A program made the position numbers and the translations under genes. The notes under the pieces are model-generated. The model made no database searches. It was given only the letters and a program-made list of their open reading frames with translations, and was not told where the DNA came from. Positions 10,728 to 18,711 of a DNA stretch of 64,000 bases are shown here, piece after piece (positions within the stretch are counted from its first letter, which is position 1; the number at the start of each line of letters is the position of its first letter). The DNA comes from JAOBAU01 sp034667465 (lineage in GTDB: Bacteria; Acidobacteriota; Thermoanaerobaculia; Gp7-AA8), in contig JAXDJV010000002.1 in NCBI GenBank assembly GCA_034667465.1, positions 1-64,000 on the forward strand, given 5' to 3'.

Positions 10728-11170
10728 ACAACATGTTGACGATTATCGAGATCATGAAGCTTCTGCCGCATCGCTATCCGATGCTGCTCATCGACCGAAT
10801 TCTGGAGATCGAGCCGGGCCAGCGCATCGTCGGCCTGAAGAACGTCTCCGCGAACGAGCAGTTCTTTCAGGGACACTTCCCCGGCGCGCCGGTCATGCCG
10901 GGCGTGCTGATCGTCGAAGCGATGGCCCAGTGCGCGGCGGTGCTTTTCCTGCGCGACCTGCCGGAGCGCGAATCGAAACTCTTCCTCTTCGGCGGCGTCG
11001 ACAAAGCCCGCTTCCGCAGGCCGGTCGTTCCCGGCGATCAGCTCATCCTCGAGTGCGTGATGCTGCAGCGCCGTTCGAACACGGTGAAGATGAAAGGAAC
11101 GGCGAAGGTGAACGATCAGGTGGTCGCCGAGGCCGAGATGCTGAGCGTGATGACGGATCGGCCGGAGTAA
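10724..11170 (+). CDS. fabZ: 3-hydroxyacyl-ACP dehydratase FabZ
   Basis: A 148-residue hot-dog dehydratase of fatty acid elongation, competing with the lipid A acyltransferases for 3-hydroxyacyl-ACP. Visible: LLPHRYPMLLIDR, the catalytic His in GHFPGAPVMPG, and the catalytic Glu in LIVEAMAQ. It is coupled to lpxD by an ATGA overlap and followed by lpxA two bases after its stop, the classic lpxD-fabZ-lpxA operon. Confidence 0.95.
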   Translation: MNNMLTIIEIMKLLPHRYPMLLIDRILEIEPGQRIVGLKNVSANEQFFQGHFPGAPVMPGVLIVEAMAQCAAVLFLRDLPERESKLFLFGGVDKARFRRPVVPGDQLILECVMLQRRSNTVKMKGTAKVNDQVVAEAEMLSVMTDRPE

Positions 11171-11172
11171 CG

Positions 11173-11952
11173 ATGGCGCAAATCCATCCAACTGCAATCG
11201 TCAGCAATGAGGCGCTGCTGGCGCACGACGTCGAAGTCGGCGCGTACGCGGTCATCGACGCCGGCGTCACCATCGGTTCCGGCAGTGTCGTCGGTCCTTT
11301 CATGCGCATCGACGGTCCGACCACGATCGGCGAGCGCAACGTCTTCGTCGGACAGGCATCGCTCGGCACGCCGCCGCAGGATCTGAAATTCAAAGGCGAG
11401 CGGACCAGGCTCGAGATCGGTCACGACAATGTCTTCCGCGAGTTCGTCACAATCAATCGCGGAACCGCGGGCGGCGGCGGTGTGACGACTATCGGCTCGC
11501 ACAATTTCTTCATGGCGTATGCGCACGTCGCGCACGACTGCCACGTCGGCTCGAACACGATCTTCGCGAACAACGCCACGCTCGCCGGTCACGTCGACGT
11601 CGCGGACTTTGTGACGGTCGGCGCGTTCTCGGCCGTGCATCAGTTCTGCCGCGTCGGTGAGCACGCCTTCATCGGCGGCGACACCATCGCGACGCAGGAC
11701 GTGCTGCCGTTCGTGAAGACGGTCGGCAGCCGTCCGGCGAAAACGTACGGCGTGAACACGATCGGGCTCGAGCGCAAAGGCTTTTCGAAAGAGACGATCG
11801 GCGCGCTGAACCGCGCGTATCGGATTCTCGTCCGCTCGAAATTGAAGCTCGAGGAAGCGCTGATGCGGATCGAGGACGAGCTGCATCTCTATCCGGAAGC
11901 GCGATATCTGGTCGAGTTCGTGCGCGAGTCGAAGCGCGGCGTGATTCGATGA
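11173..11952 (+). CDS. lpxA: UDP-N-acetylglucosamine O-acyltransferase LpxA
   Basis: First committed enzyme of lipid A synthesis; 259 residues. Hexapeptide repeats form the beta-helix, the catalytic His lies in AYAHVAHDCHVG, and the C-terminal helical domain begins near NTIGLERKGFS. The start at 11173 gives MAQIHPTAIV, the canonical N terminus; the frame is open further upstream inside fabZ. The next gene is a Gfo/Idh/MocA dehydrogenase, a position where some bacteria keep a UDP-GlcNAc 3-dehydrogenase, which bears on whether LpxA uses an amide- or ester-forming substrate. Confidence 0.95.
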   Translation: MAQIHPTAIVSNEALLAHDVEVGAYAVIDAGVTIGSGSVVGPFMRIDGPTTIGERNVFVGQASLGTPPQDLKFKGERTRLEIGHDNVFREFVTINRGTAGGGGVTTIGSHNFFMAYAHVAHDCHVGSNTIFANNATLAGHVDVADFVTVGAFSAVHQFCRVGEHAFIGGDTIATQDVLPFVKTVGSRPAKTYGVNTIGLERKGFSKETIGALNRAYRILVRSKLKLEEALMRIEDELHLYPEARYLVEFVRESKRGVIR

Positions 11953-11955
11953 GAA

Positions 11956-12037
11956 GGCATGAGCAACGAGGCATGAGGCATGAGTCGCTTCGCGTCCGCC
12001 TGCCTTTACTCATGCCTCATCACTCATACCTCATGCC
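11956..12037. repeat. Inverted array of a tandem heptamer (GGCATGA)
   Basis: Between lpxA and the dehydrogenase, tandem GGCATGA-type units in the left arm are answered by TCATGCC-type units in the right arm, with a GC-rich loop of about 24 bases. It fills nearly the whole 97-base gap. See also 17777-17855 and 63816-63882, which have the same design but different heptamers. Confidence 0.8.
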
Positions 12038-12049
12038 CGGGGTAGTTCG

Positions 12050-12988
12050 ATGACCGCACCGACCCGTATCGGCGTCGTCGGCACCGGCTACCTCGGCCGC
12101 CTTCACGCTCGCGTACTGACTGAGATGCCGGAAGTTGCCGTCGCCGGCTTCGTCGAGCCGAACGACGCCATTGCGGCGGAAGTCGTCGAGAACCTCAAGC
12201 TGCGCCGATTCGCATCGGTCGACGAGCTGGCGCGCGAGATCGAATGTGCGGTCGTCGCAACGCCGACCATCACGCATGCGGACGTCGCATCGCAACTGCT
12301 GAACGCGAACTGCGACGTGATGATCGAGAAACCGATCACCGCCGATCCTGCCGACGCCGCAGCGCTCATCGCGCTCGCGAAAGAACGCGGACGCATCATT
12401 CAGGTCGGACATGTCGAGCGCTACAACCCGGCCATCGTCGCCATCGCGCCGCTCGTCACGGAAGTGCGTTACATCGAAGCGGAACGCCTCGGCGTCTTCT
12501 CCGGCCGCTCGCTCGACATCGACGTGCTGCTCGATCTGATGATTCACGACATCAATCTCGTGCTGTCGCTCACGCGGCAACCCGTGGTCGACGTGCGCGC
12601 AGTCGGCGTGCCGGTGCTCACCGGCAAAGTGGACATGACGAACGTCCGCCTCGAGCTCGCGAACGGCGCCGTCGCCAATCTGACGGCGAGCCGTGTCTCG
12701 CAGGATCGCGTCCGCAAGATTCGCTTCTTCGCCGGCGACTCCTACGTCTCCGTCGACACGAAGGAACAGGAAGTCAAAGGCTACCGGCTCGTCGGCCGCA
12801 ACATCGAGCCGATCAACGTCAACGTGGAAAAGAAAGAGCCGCTGCGCGCAGAACTGCAGGCGTTCGTCGCCTGCGTGCGGGACCGTTCGCGGCCGCTCGT
12901 CGCAGGCGAAGACGGACTGGAAGCGGTCGAGCTGGCGACGCGCGTGGCAGCCGCGATCGATGAATCGATGAGGAAGTGGAAGCGATGA
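12050..12988 (+). CDS. Gfo/Idh/MocA-family NAD(P)-dependent oxidoreductase
   Basis: A 312-residue sugar dehydrogenase. A Rossmann domain opens with GVVGTGYLG (6-14), the family EKP motif is present (MIEKPITAD), and the C-terminal alpha/beta domain carries the DLMIHDINL block with the catalytic His/Asp. Placement right after lpxA suggests action on a UDP-sugar of lipid A synthesis, such as GnnA (UDP-GlcNAc 3-dehydrogenase); no GnnB-like aminotransferase is in the window, so the specific name is withheld. It overlaps the next ATG by 4 bases. Confidence 0.85.
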   Translation: MTAPTRIGVVGTGYLGRLHARVLTEMPEVAVAGFVEPNDAIAAEVVENLKLRRFASVDELAREIECAVVATPTITHADVASQLLNANCDVMIEKPITADPADAAALIALAKERGRIIQVGHVERYNPAIVAIAPLVTEVRYIEAERLGVFSGRSLDIDVLLDLMIHDINLVLSLTRQPVVDVRAVGVPVLTGKVDMTNVRLELANGAVANLTASRVSQDRVRKIRFFAGDSYVSVDTKEQEVKGYRLVGRNIEPINVNVEKKEPLRAELQAFVACVRDRSRPLVAGEDGLEAVELATRVAAAIDESMRKWKR

Positions 12989-13851
12989 CGGAAGCAACGA
13001 TCGGCATCATCGGAGGCAGCGGCCTCTATTCGATGGAAGGGCTGGAAGTCCTTTTCGAGCGCAGCATCGACACGCCGTTCGGCGCGCCGTCCGATCCGTA
13101 CGTGATCGGCGAGATCGACGGCGTGCGCGTCGCGTTTCTCGCGCGTCACGGCAAGGGACATCGTCTCTCGCCGACGGAACTGAATTACCGCGCCAACATC
13201 TACGGGCTGAAAGTTCTCGGCGTGCACACGATCCTTTCCGCAAGCGCGGTCGGCTCGATGAAAGAGGCGTACGCGCCGACTGACATCGTCTTCCCGCATC
13301 AGTTCATCGATCGCACGCGTCATCGCGCCGATACGTTTTTCGGCAACGGTCTCGTCGCGCACGTGTCGCTCGCCGATCCGATCTGCGCCGGCGTGTCGTC
13401 GCTGATGGGCGCTGCCGCGCGTGAATCGGGCGCGGTCGTGCACGAGGGCGGAACGTATCTCTGCATGGAAGGGCCGCAGTTCTCGACGCGCGCGGAATCG
13501 AAGCTCTATCGCACGTGGGACGTCGACGTCATCGGCATGACCAACCTGCAGGAAGCGAAGCTCGCGCGCGAAGCAGAGATCTGCTACGCGACGATGGCGC
13601 TCGTTACCGATTACGACTGCTGGCACGAGTCGGAGGAAGACGTGAATGTCGAGCAGGTCCTCGGATATCTGCGCGCGAACGCCGCGATGGCGCAACGGAC
13701 GCTGCGACTTTCGATCTCTCGTGCCGCCGCGCGCACACGCGACTGCGCATGCGTCGACGCGCTGCGCTACGCCATCATCACCGATCCGGCCGCGATCCCG
13801 CTCAAAGCGAAGGAAGACCTCGCGCCGCTGATCTCCAAATACGTGAAGTGA
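12985..13851 (+). CDS. mtnP: S-methyl-5'-thioadenosine phosphorylase
   Basis: Cleaves methylthioadenosine with phosphate to adenine and methylthioribose-1-phosphate (methionine salvage, polyamine by-product clearance). 288 residues of the trimeric nucleoside phosphorylase family: GGSGLYSM at the N terminus, the phosphate loop around RHGKGHR, GPQFSTRAE and the substrate loop MTNLQEAKLAREAE. The ATG at 12985 overlaps the previous stop (ATGA); a GTG nine bases upstream is also in frame. Close to human-type MTAP rather than purine nucleoside phosphorylase, by the ATP-site residues that can be seen. Confidence 0.9.
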   Translation: MTEATIGIIGGSGLYSMEGLEVLFERSIDTPFGAPSDPYVIGEIDGVRVAFLARHGKGHRLSPTELNYRANIYGLKVLGVHTILSASAVGSMKEAYAPTDIVFPHQFIDRTRHRADTFFGNGLVAHVSLADPICAGVSSLMGAAARESGAVVHEGGTYLCMEGPQFSTRAESKLYRTWDVDVIGMTNLQEAKLAREAEICYATMALVTDYDCWHESEEDVNVEQVLGYLRANAAMAQRTLRLSISRAAARTRDCACVDALRYAIITDPAAIPLKAKEDLAPLISKYVK

Positions 13852-13866
13852 GTTGAGGAGCTACAA

Positions 13867-14781
13867 ATGATTCTCGTCGTCGGCAGCGTCGCATTCGACG
13901 CCATCAGCACCCCGTTTGGAAAAGTCGATCGCTGCATCGGCGGCTCGGCCACCTACTTCTCCGTCGCGGCGTCGTTCTTCAGCGAAGTCGACGTCGTCGC
14001 AGTCGTCGGCGAAGATTTCGGCGACGATGAGACGGCCGTCTTCAAAGGGCGGAAGATCAATCTCGACGGACTGCAGCGCGTGCCGGGACAGAAGACATTC
14101 TTCTGGAGCGGCGAGTACGGCTTCGACCTCAACGTCGCGAAGACGCGCGACACGCAGCTGAACGTCTTCGCCGATTTCAAACCGCAGCTCAACGAACGGC
14201 AGCGCCGTCCGGACGTGCTGTTCCTCGCGAACATTCAGCCGGAACTGCAACTCGACGTGCTGAAGCAGTGCGAGCGCCCGCGCCTCGTCGCGCTCGACAC
14301 GATGAATCTCTGGATCAACATCGCGAAGGACGCGCTGACGAAGGTCTTCTCCGAAGTCGACCTGATCGTGATCAACGAAGCGGAAGTGCGCCAGTACACC
14401 GAAGAAGCAAACCTGGTGAAGGGCGCGCGGCAAATCCTCGCGCTCGGACCGAAAACGCTCGTCGTGAAGCGCGGCGAGTACGGCGTCATGATGATCACGA
14501 AGGACGCGGTGTTCGCCGCCCCCGCGTATCCACTGGAAAATGTGTTCGACCCGACCGGCGCCGGCGATACCTTCGCAGGCGGTTTCCTCGGCTACCTCGC
14601 CTCGCGACGCGAGATCAATGACCGCGAAATGCGCCGCGCGATCGTGTTCGGCAGCGTGCTCGCGTCGTTCACGGTGGAGAAGTTTTCACTCGACCGTCTG
14701 CGCGAGATTACGTTGCGCGATGTGGAGGAGCGGTATCAGGACTTCCGCGCGCTGACGCATTTTGAGGATCACGAGAAGTAG
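13867..14781 (+). CDS. PfkB-family carbohydrate kinase
   Basis: A 304-residue ribokinase-like sugar or nucleoside kinase. The N-terminal GG dipeptide is in CIGGSATYF, and the C-terminal anion hole and catalytic Asp are in DPTGAGDTFAGG. A GAGG ribosome site precedes the ATG. It follows mtnP by 15 bases and probably shares its transcript; this could suggest action on a salvage product such as a nucleoside or methylthioribose-type sugar, but the substrate cannot be read from the sequence. Confidence 0.85.
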   Translation: MILVVGSVAFDAISTPFGKVDRCIGGSATYFSVAASFFSEVDVVAVVGEDFGDDETAVFKGRKINLDGLQRVPGQKTFFWSGEYGFDLNVAKTRDTQLNVFADFKPQLNERQRRPDVLFLANIQPELQLDVLKQCERPRLVALDTMNLWINIAKDALTKVFSEVDLIVINEAEVRQYTEEANLVKGARQILALGPKTLVVKRGEYGVMMITKDAVFAAPAYPLENVFDPTGAGDTFAGGFLGYLASRREINDREMRRAIVFGSVLASFTVEKFSLDRLREITLRDVEERYQDFRALTHFEDHEK

Positions 14782-15405
14782 CTACTCGTTGCATGGGTGG
14801 AAGGCGTTCTGCGCGGCGTCCCACATTCGGTAGTACTCGTCGCGAACCGAGGCGTCGATCTGTTCGCCGAGCTCGCGCGGAGGCTTGAGGTAGGCGATGA
14901 TCGTTTCGACATCGCCAAGATCGCGGTAGCGGCGATGCTCCGCGGTAAGTCCGGAAGCGAGTTTGAGCTCGACGAGCTTCGGCAGAGAGAGAACCGTGTA
15001 ACCGTCGCGATCCACTGATGCAGTTGCAGGATCGGGGAAACTCACCGCCTTCGGTTTTCCGTCGCCGGGAAACTCGCCCGCCGTGATGAACTCGACCTGA
15101 ACGCCGGTGGTCGTGTCGCGCAACGCCTTTCGCGCACCAGGAAACATAGGTACATAGCCGCGCCCGACCAGTCGCTCATGAATCTTCTGCAGCCCCTCTC
15201 GAGTCGTCAGTACGTCGACGTCGCTCGTCGGGCGTCCCGTTCCGTGCAGCGCCAGAGCCATTCCGCCAATGATGGCGTGGGGGATCTCCTCGTCGCGGAG
15301 GCGTTTCTCAAGCCGCGCCATCGTGTCGTGTACATTGTCGTTTTTCATGAAGAAGTCGCTCACGCGCCGCAGCGCCTCTTCAGATGATCCCTCGGCTCGG
15401 TTCAT
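14782..15405 (-). CDS. Solitary nucleotidyltransferase (AbiEii-like)
   Basis: A 207-residue minimal nucleotidyltransferase. GGMALALHG is the G-G/S helix-turn and PTSDVDVL carries the metal-binding Asp pair, 11 residues downstream, as in AbiEii/DUF6036-like proteins. A further acidic residue would be expected near VEFITAGEF. The usual AbiEi antitoxin partner is absent: the neighbours are a PfkB kinase (convergent, abutting) and an amidohydrolase. It may be an orphan domestic nucleotidyltransferase rather than a toxin. Confidence 0.75.
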   Translation of the reverse strand: MNRAEGSSEEALRRVSDFFMKNDNVHDTMARLEKRLRDEEIPHAIIGGMALALHGTGRPTSDVDVLTTREGLQKIHERLVGRGYVPMFPGARKALRDTTTGVQVEFITAGEFPGDGKPKAVSFPDPATASVDRDGYTVLSLPKLVELKLASGLTAEHRRYRDLGDVETIIAYLKPPRELGEQIDASVRDEYYRMWDAAQNAFHPCNE

Positions 15406-15417
15406 TAGCTCTCTTCT

Positions 15418-17067
15418 CTACTTTCCGTAGACCACCTTACCCCCCACCACCGTCATCCGCACCTTCGACTTCCACAAATCGGAGAGCGGCGCCGCGTACA
15501 GATCGCCTTCCACGATCGTGAAATCCGCGAGTTTTCCGGGCTCGATCGCTCCTCGTGAATCCTCTTCGAACGCGGCGTATGCGGCGTCGCTTGTAAATCC
15601 GCGCACGGCTTCGTCCATCGTCAGCTTCTGATCGGGATACCAGCCGCCGGGCGGATTGCCTTTCTGGTCCTGTCGTGTCACCGCTGAGTACAAACCGAAG
15701 AACGGGTTCACGTCTTCGACGGGAAAGTCGGAACCTAACGCGAGGCGCGCGCCGGAGTTGACGACCGTTCGCCACGCGTACGCGCCGCGGATGCGTTCTG
15801 CGCCGACGCGATCCTCGGCCCACGGCATGTCCGACGTTGCGTGCGTCGGCTGCATCGACGCGATGATGCCGAGCCGCGCGATGCGCGGGAAATCCTCGGG
15901 GGCGACGATTTGGAAATGCTCGATACGAAAACGCTTCTCCGGCGTCACGCCGGCGGTTTCATATGCATCGATCACGTTGCGGACGCCGCGATCGCCGATC
16001 GCGTGCGTGTTCACCTGGAAACCGGCTTTGAGCGCGCGCGAAGCGACATCGCGAAGGTGTTCCGGCTTCGCGAGCAGCAGGCCGGTATTGCCGGGATCGT
16101 CGCTATACGGTGCGAGGAGCGCGGCGCCGCGGCTGCCGAGCGCGCCGTCCGCGTACAGCTTCACGGAACGAACCGTCAGTTTGTCGCCGAAGCGAATGAG
16201 CGGTCCGCGCGCGAACCATTCGTTCAATGCGCGCTCGTCGTCCGACACCATCATGTAGACGCGGATCGGAAACGTTCCTTCACGGACGAGCTCGCGTACC
16301 GCGTCGATCGTCGCGTCGTCCGCACCGGCGTCGTGCATTTCGGTCAGACCGTTCGCGGCAATCGCCTTCGCTGCCGCGAGCACGCGCGCTTTGCGCAAGG
16401 CAGGCGACGGCGGCGGCACCTTCGCGTCGATCAGCGACATCGCGCCATCGACGAACACGCCGGTCGGCTCGCCCTGCGCGTCGCGCAGAATGCGGCCGCC
16501 CTCCGGATCGGGCGTCGCGCGTGTGACGCCCGCGGCGCGCATCGCGGCGCTGTTGGCGACGCCTGCGTGTCCGTCGACGCGACGCAGCCACACCGGATGA
16601 TCGGAGATCGCGGCATCGAGCGGCGCCGCGGTCGGGAACTGTTTGCCTGGCCAGCGATTCTGATCCCAGCCGCGGCCGAGGACCCATTCGTTTGCCGCGG
16701 CGCGTGACGCGCGATCTTTCACGCGTGCGATCGCTTCGTCGTAGGTCGGCGCGCCGACGAGATTCACCGTATCGAGCGAAAGGCCGAGACCGTAGAGATG
16801 GCCGTGAGCGTCTGTGAGTCCCGGCAGGATCGTCGCGCCGCCGGCATCGACGACGTGCGCATTCGGATTCTCGCGACGCAACTGATCGGCCGGTCCGACC
16901 GCGGCGATCGTGTCGCCATGGACGAGCACGCCATAGTTGGTGTGCCGTTGCACGTTGCCGATGAACAACGTGGCGGACTCGGCAGGACTGGAAGTGGTCA
17001 TGGTCGTATTCGTGCAGCTGACCGCAGCAGCGAAGCACAGCGCGATGATGAAACAACGAAAGCTCAT
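15418..17067 (-). CDS. Lipoprotein amidohydrolase (YtcJ-like, Amidohydrolase_3)
   Basis: A 549-residue metal-dependent hydrolase with a lipobox-like signal sequence (FAAAVSC, Cys 18), so probably anchored in the periplasm. Metal ligands: HGH in DAHGHLYG, His of NTHAIGDRG, His of RIEHFQ and Asp of LGSDFPVE. YtcJ-type enzymes act on amides or carbamates; the substrate is unknown. It is divergent from the lytic transglycosylase with 42 bases between. Confidence 0.87.
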   Translation of the reverse strand: MSFRCFIIALCFAAAVSCTNTTMTTSSPAESATLFIGNVQRHTNYGVLVHGDTIAAVGPADQLRRENPNAHVVDAGGATILPGLTDAHGHLYGLGLSLDTVNLVGAPTYDEAIARVKDRASRAAANEWVLGRGWDQNRWPGKQFPTAAPLDAAISDHPVWLRRVDGHAGVANSAAMRAAGVTRATPDPEGGRILRDAQGEPTGVFVDGAMSLIDAKVPPPSPALRKARVLAAAKAIAANGLTEMHDAGADDATIDAVRELVREGTFPIRVYMMVSDDERALNEWFARGPLIRFGDKLTVRSVKLYADGALGSRGAALLAPYSDDPGNTGLLLAKPEHLRDVASRALKAGFQVNTHAIGDRGVRNVIDAYETAGVTPEKRFRIEHFQIVAPEDFPRIARLGIIASMQPTHATSDMPWAEDRVGAERIRGAYAWRTVVNSGARLALGSDFPVEDVNPFFGLYSAVTRQDQKGNPPGGWYPDQKLTMDEAVRGFTSDAAYAAFEEDSRGAIEPGKLADFTIVEGDLYAAPLSDLWKSKVRMTVVGGKVVYGK

Positions 17068-17109
17068 CCGGAAATCGTAGCTGTCTCGCGAACGTTTAGC
17101 ACGCCACCG

Positions 17110-17763
17110 ATGAAAACAAAATTGACGATCGCAGCACTGCTTGTCTCTTCGTCCGCTTACGCCGGGGTGAACAATTTCAGCGCAGCGGACGTCTCAGGCG
17201 TCAGGCTCAAGCGTCCGGGACGCGTCGTCATCAGCAATACTTCCAGCCGTATCACCGCGTTCCATTTCTTCGGCAATGTGAAAGAAGCGCTCGTGTCGCT
17301 GAAGACCGCGCCGCTTTCGCTGAATCCGTTCGGCAGCGTGCTGTTCAACTCGAACGCGCGCGTCACCACGCCGATGCCGGCGTACATGTCGGAGATCATC
17401 GCCGACGCATCGCGCACGCACGGTGTCGATCCGCGCCTGGTCGCCGCCGTCGCGCATCGGGAATCGCGCTTCAACGCGAACGCCGTCTCGCCCGTCGGCG
17501 CCTGCGGAGTCATGCAGCTCATGCCCTCCACCGCCCGCTACCTCGGCGTCAACAACATCTTCGACAGCCGCGAGAACGTTTTCGCCGGCGCGCGCTACCT
17601 GCGCACGCTGCTCGACACGTTTCACGGTGATCTCGACCTGACGCTCGCCGCCTACAACGCCGGCCCCGGCGCCGTCCGCAAGTTCAACGGCGTTCCGCCG
17701 TTCCGCGAGACGCAGGCGTACGTTCGCAACGTGCGCGCGGTGTACGAAGCGTCGCTGCGCTGA
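17110..17763 (+). CDS. Lytic transglycosylase (SLT domain)
   Basis: A secreted 217-residue peptidoglycan lyase. A signal peptide (MKTKLTIAALLVSSSAYA) is followed by a short unassigned region and a C-terminal SLT domain (about 95-215): catalytic Glu in AVAHRESRFN, then GVMQLMPSTA and LAAYNAGPGAV. It cleaves glycan strands to 1,6-anhydro products, the feedstock of the anmK-murQ route at 39-43 kb. The start at 17110 gives the signal peptide; the longer frame runs into the divergent neighbour. Its TGA begins the repeat that follows. Confidence 0.9.
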   Translation: MKTKLTIAALLVSSSAYAGVNNFSAADVSGVRLKRPGRVVISNTSSRITAFHFFGNVKEALVSLKTAPLSLNPFGSVLFNSNARVTTPMPAYMSEIIADASRTHGVDPRLVAAVAHRESRFNANAVSPVGACGVMQLMPSTARYLGVNNIFDSRENVFAGARYLRTLLDTFHGDLDLTLAAYNAGPGAVRKFNGVPPFRETQAYVRNVRAVYEASLR

Positions 17764-17776
17764 GTCCCTGGTCCTT

Positions 17777-17855
17777 AGTCCTGAGTCCTGAGTCCTGAGT
17801 GCTCGACGACGAGAGAAGGTGCGCGTCGCGGGTCGAGCACTCAGGACTCAGGACT
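17777..17855. repeat. Inverted array of a tandem heptamer (AGTCCTG)
   Basis: Three AGTCCTG units then GTGCTCGAC, a loop of about 24 bases, and the complementary arm GTCGAGCACTCAGGACTCAGG. It lies between convergent genes and supplies the TAG stop of nadK; the related TGAGTCC sequence at 17761 supplies the stop of the transglycosylase. It could also work as a bidirectional terminator, though without T-runs. Confidence 0.82.
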
Positions 17856-18711
17856 AGCTCTCCCCCCACTTCAACTTCGTCCGCAACACGTCGAAGTAAT
17901 TCTTCTGCGGCGACTGCACGAGCAGCACTGTCTCGGGCGATTTGCGCACGCAGACGCGATCCTCGTGCGAGATCTCGACCCCTTCCTGGCCGTCAAGCGT
18001 GAGGAACACTTCCGCTTCCTGCGTCACGATCGACACTTCGATGTCGAAGGTGTCGGGCAATACCAGCGGACGGTTCGTCAGCATGTGCGGGCAGATCGGC
18101 GTGATCACGACCGCGTTCATCGTCGGATAGATGATCGGGCCGCCGGCGGATAAGTTGTACGCGGTCGAGCCGGTCGGCGTGGCGACGATCAAACCATCGG
18201 CGCGGAACGTCGAGACGAACAGTCCCGACACTTCCACGCGCATCTCGACGATACGCGCCAGCGCGCTCTTGTTGATCGCGGCGTCATTGAGCACGCGATA
18301 CGTCGTCCCGTCGCGCTTCGGTCCGCGCACGAGAATGTCGAATGCGACGCGGCTCTCGGCGGTGAAGGTGCCGTCGAGCACGCGCTGCAGCACTTCATCG
18401 AACTCTTCGACGCGAATCTCCGTCAGAAAGCCAAGCGTCCCCATGTTCACGCCGATGATCGGGACGTGATTCGGCGCGTGGCGCGCGACGGAGAGCAGCG
18501 TGCCGTCGCCGCCGAACGTGATCAGAAAATCGGAGTGATCGCCGAGCTCCGGCTTGCGATAGCAATGCGCATCTTCGCCGAGCCGCTCGCCGGTCGCTTC
18601 ATCGAAACAGACCGTGATGCCGCGCGAACGGAGATCGGCGGCGACGCGCGCGGCCGCGGCCAGCGCTTCGTCGGAGGTGACCTTGGCGGAGATTCCGGCG
18701 CGCTTCATCAA
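17854..18711 (-). CDS. nadK: NAD kinase
   Basis: Makes NADP from NAD and ATP in the cytosol; about 285 residues. GGDGT (ITFGGDGTLLS) is the diphosphate site, NDAAINK is a variant of the NExxINK block, and TPTGSTAYNLSAGGPI follows. The ATG at 18708 (second Met) would overlap the clpX-like stop by 4 bases and may be the real start. Translation therefore looks coupled to the upstream ATPase gene. The C terminus ends inside the heptamer repeat. Confidence 0.92.
   Translation of the reverse strand: MMKRAGISAKVTSDEALAAAARVAADLRSRGITVCFDEATGERLGEDAHCYRKPELGDHSDFLITFGGDGTLLSVARHAPNHVPIIGVNMGTLGFLTEIRVEEFDEVLQRVLDGTFTAESRVAFDILVRGPKRDGTTYRVLNDAAINKSALARIVEMRVEVSGLFVSTFRADGLIVATPTGSTAYNLSAGGPIIYPTMNAVVITPICPHMLTNRPLVLPDTFDIEVSIVTQEAEVFLTLDGQEGVEISHEDRVCVRKSPETVLLVQSPQKNYFDVLRTKLKWGES

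Noticed and set aside
11956..12037. CRISPR array
   Set aside because: Units are 7 bases, arranged as inverted arms, with no spacers and no cas genes. The same applies to 17777-17855 and 63816-63882.
14782..15405. AbiEi/AbiEii-type toxin-antitoxin locus
   Set aside because: Only a nucleotidyltransferase is present. Both neighbours are metabolic genes and no antitoxin-like frame adjoins it.
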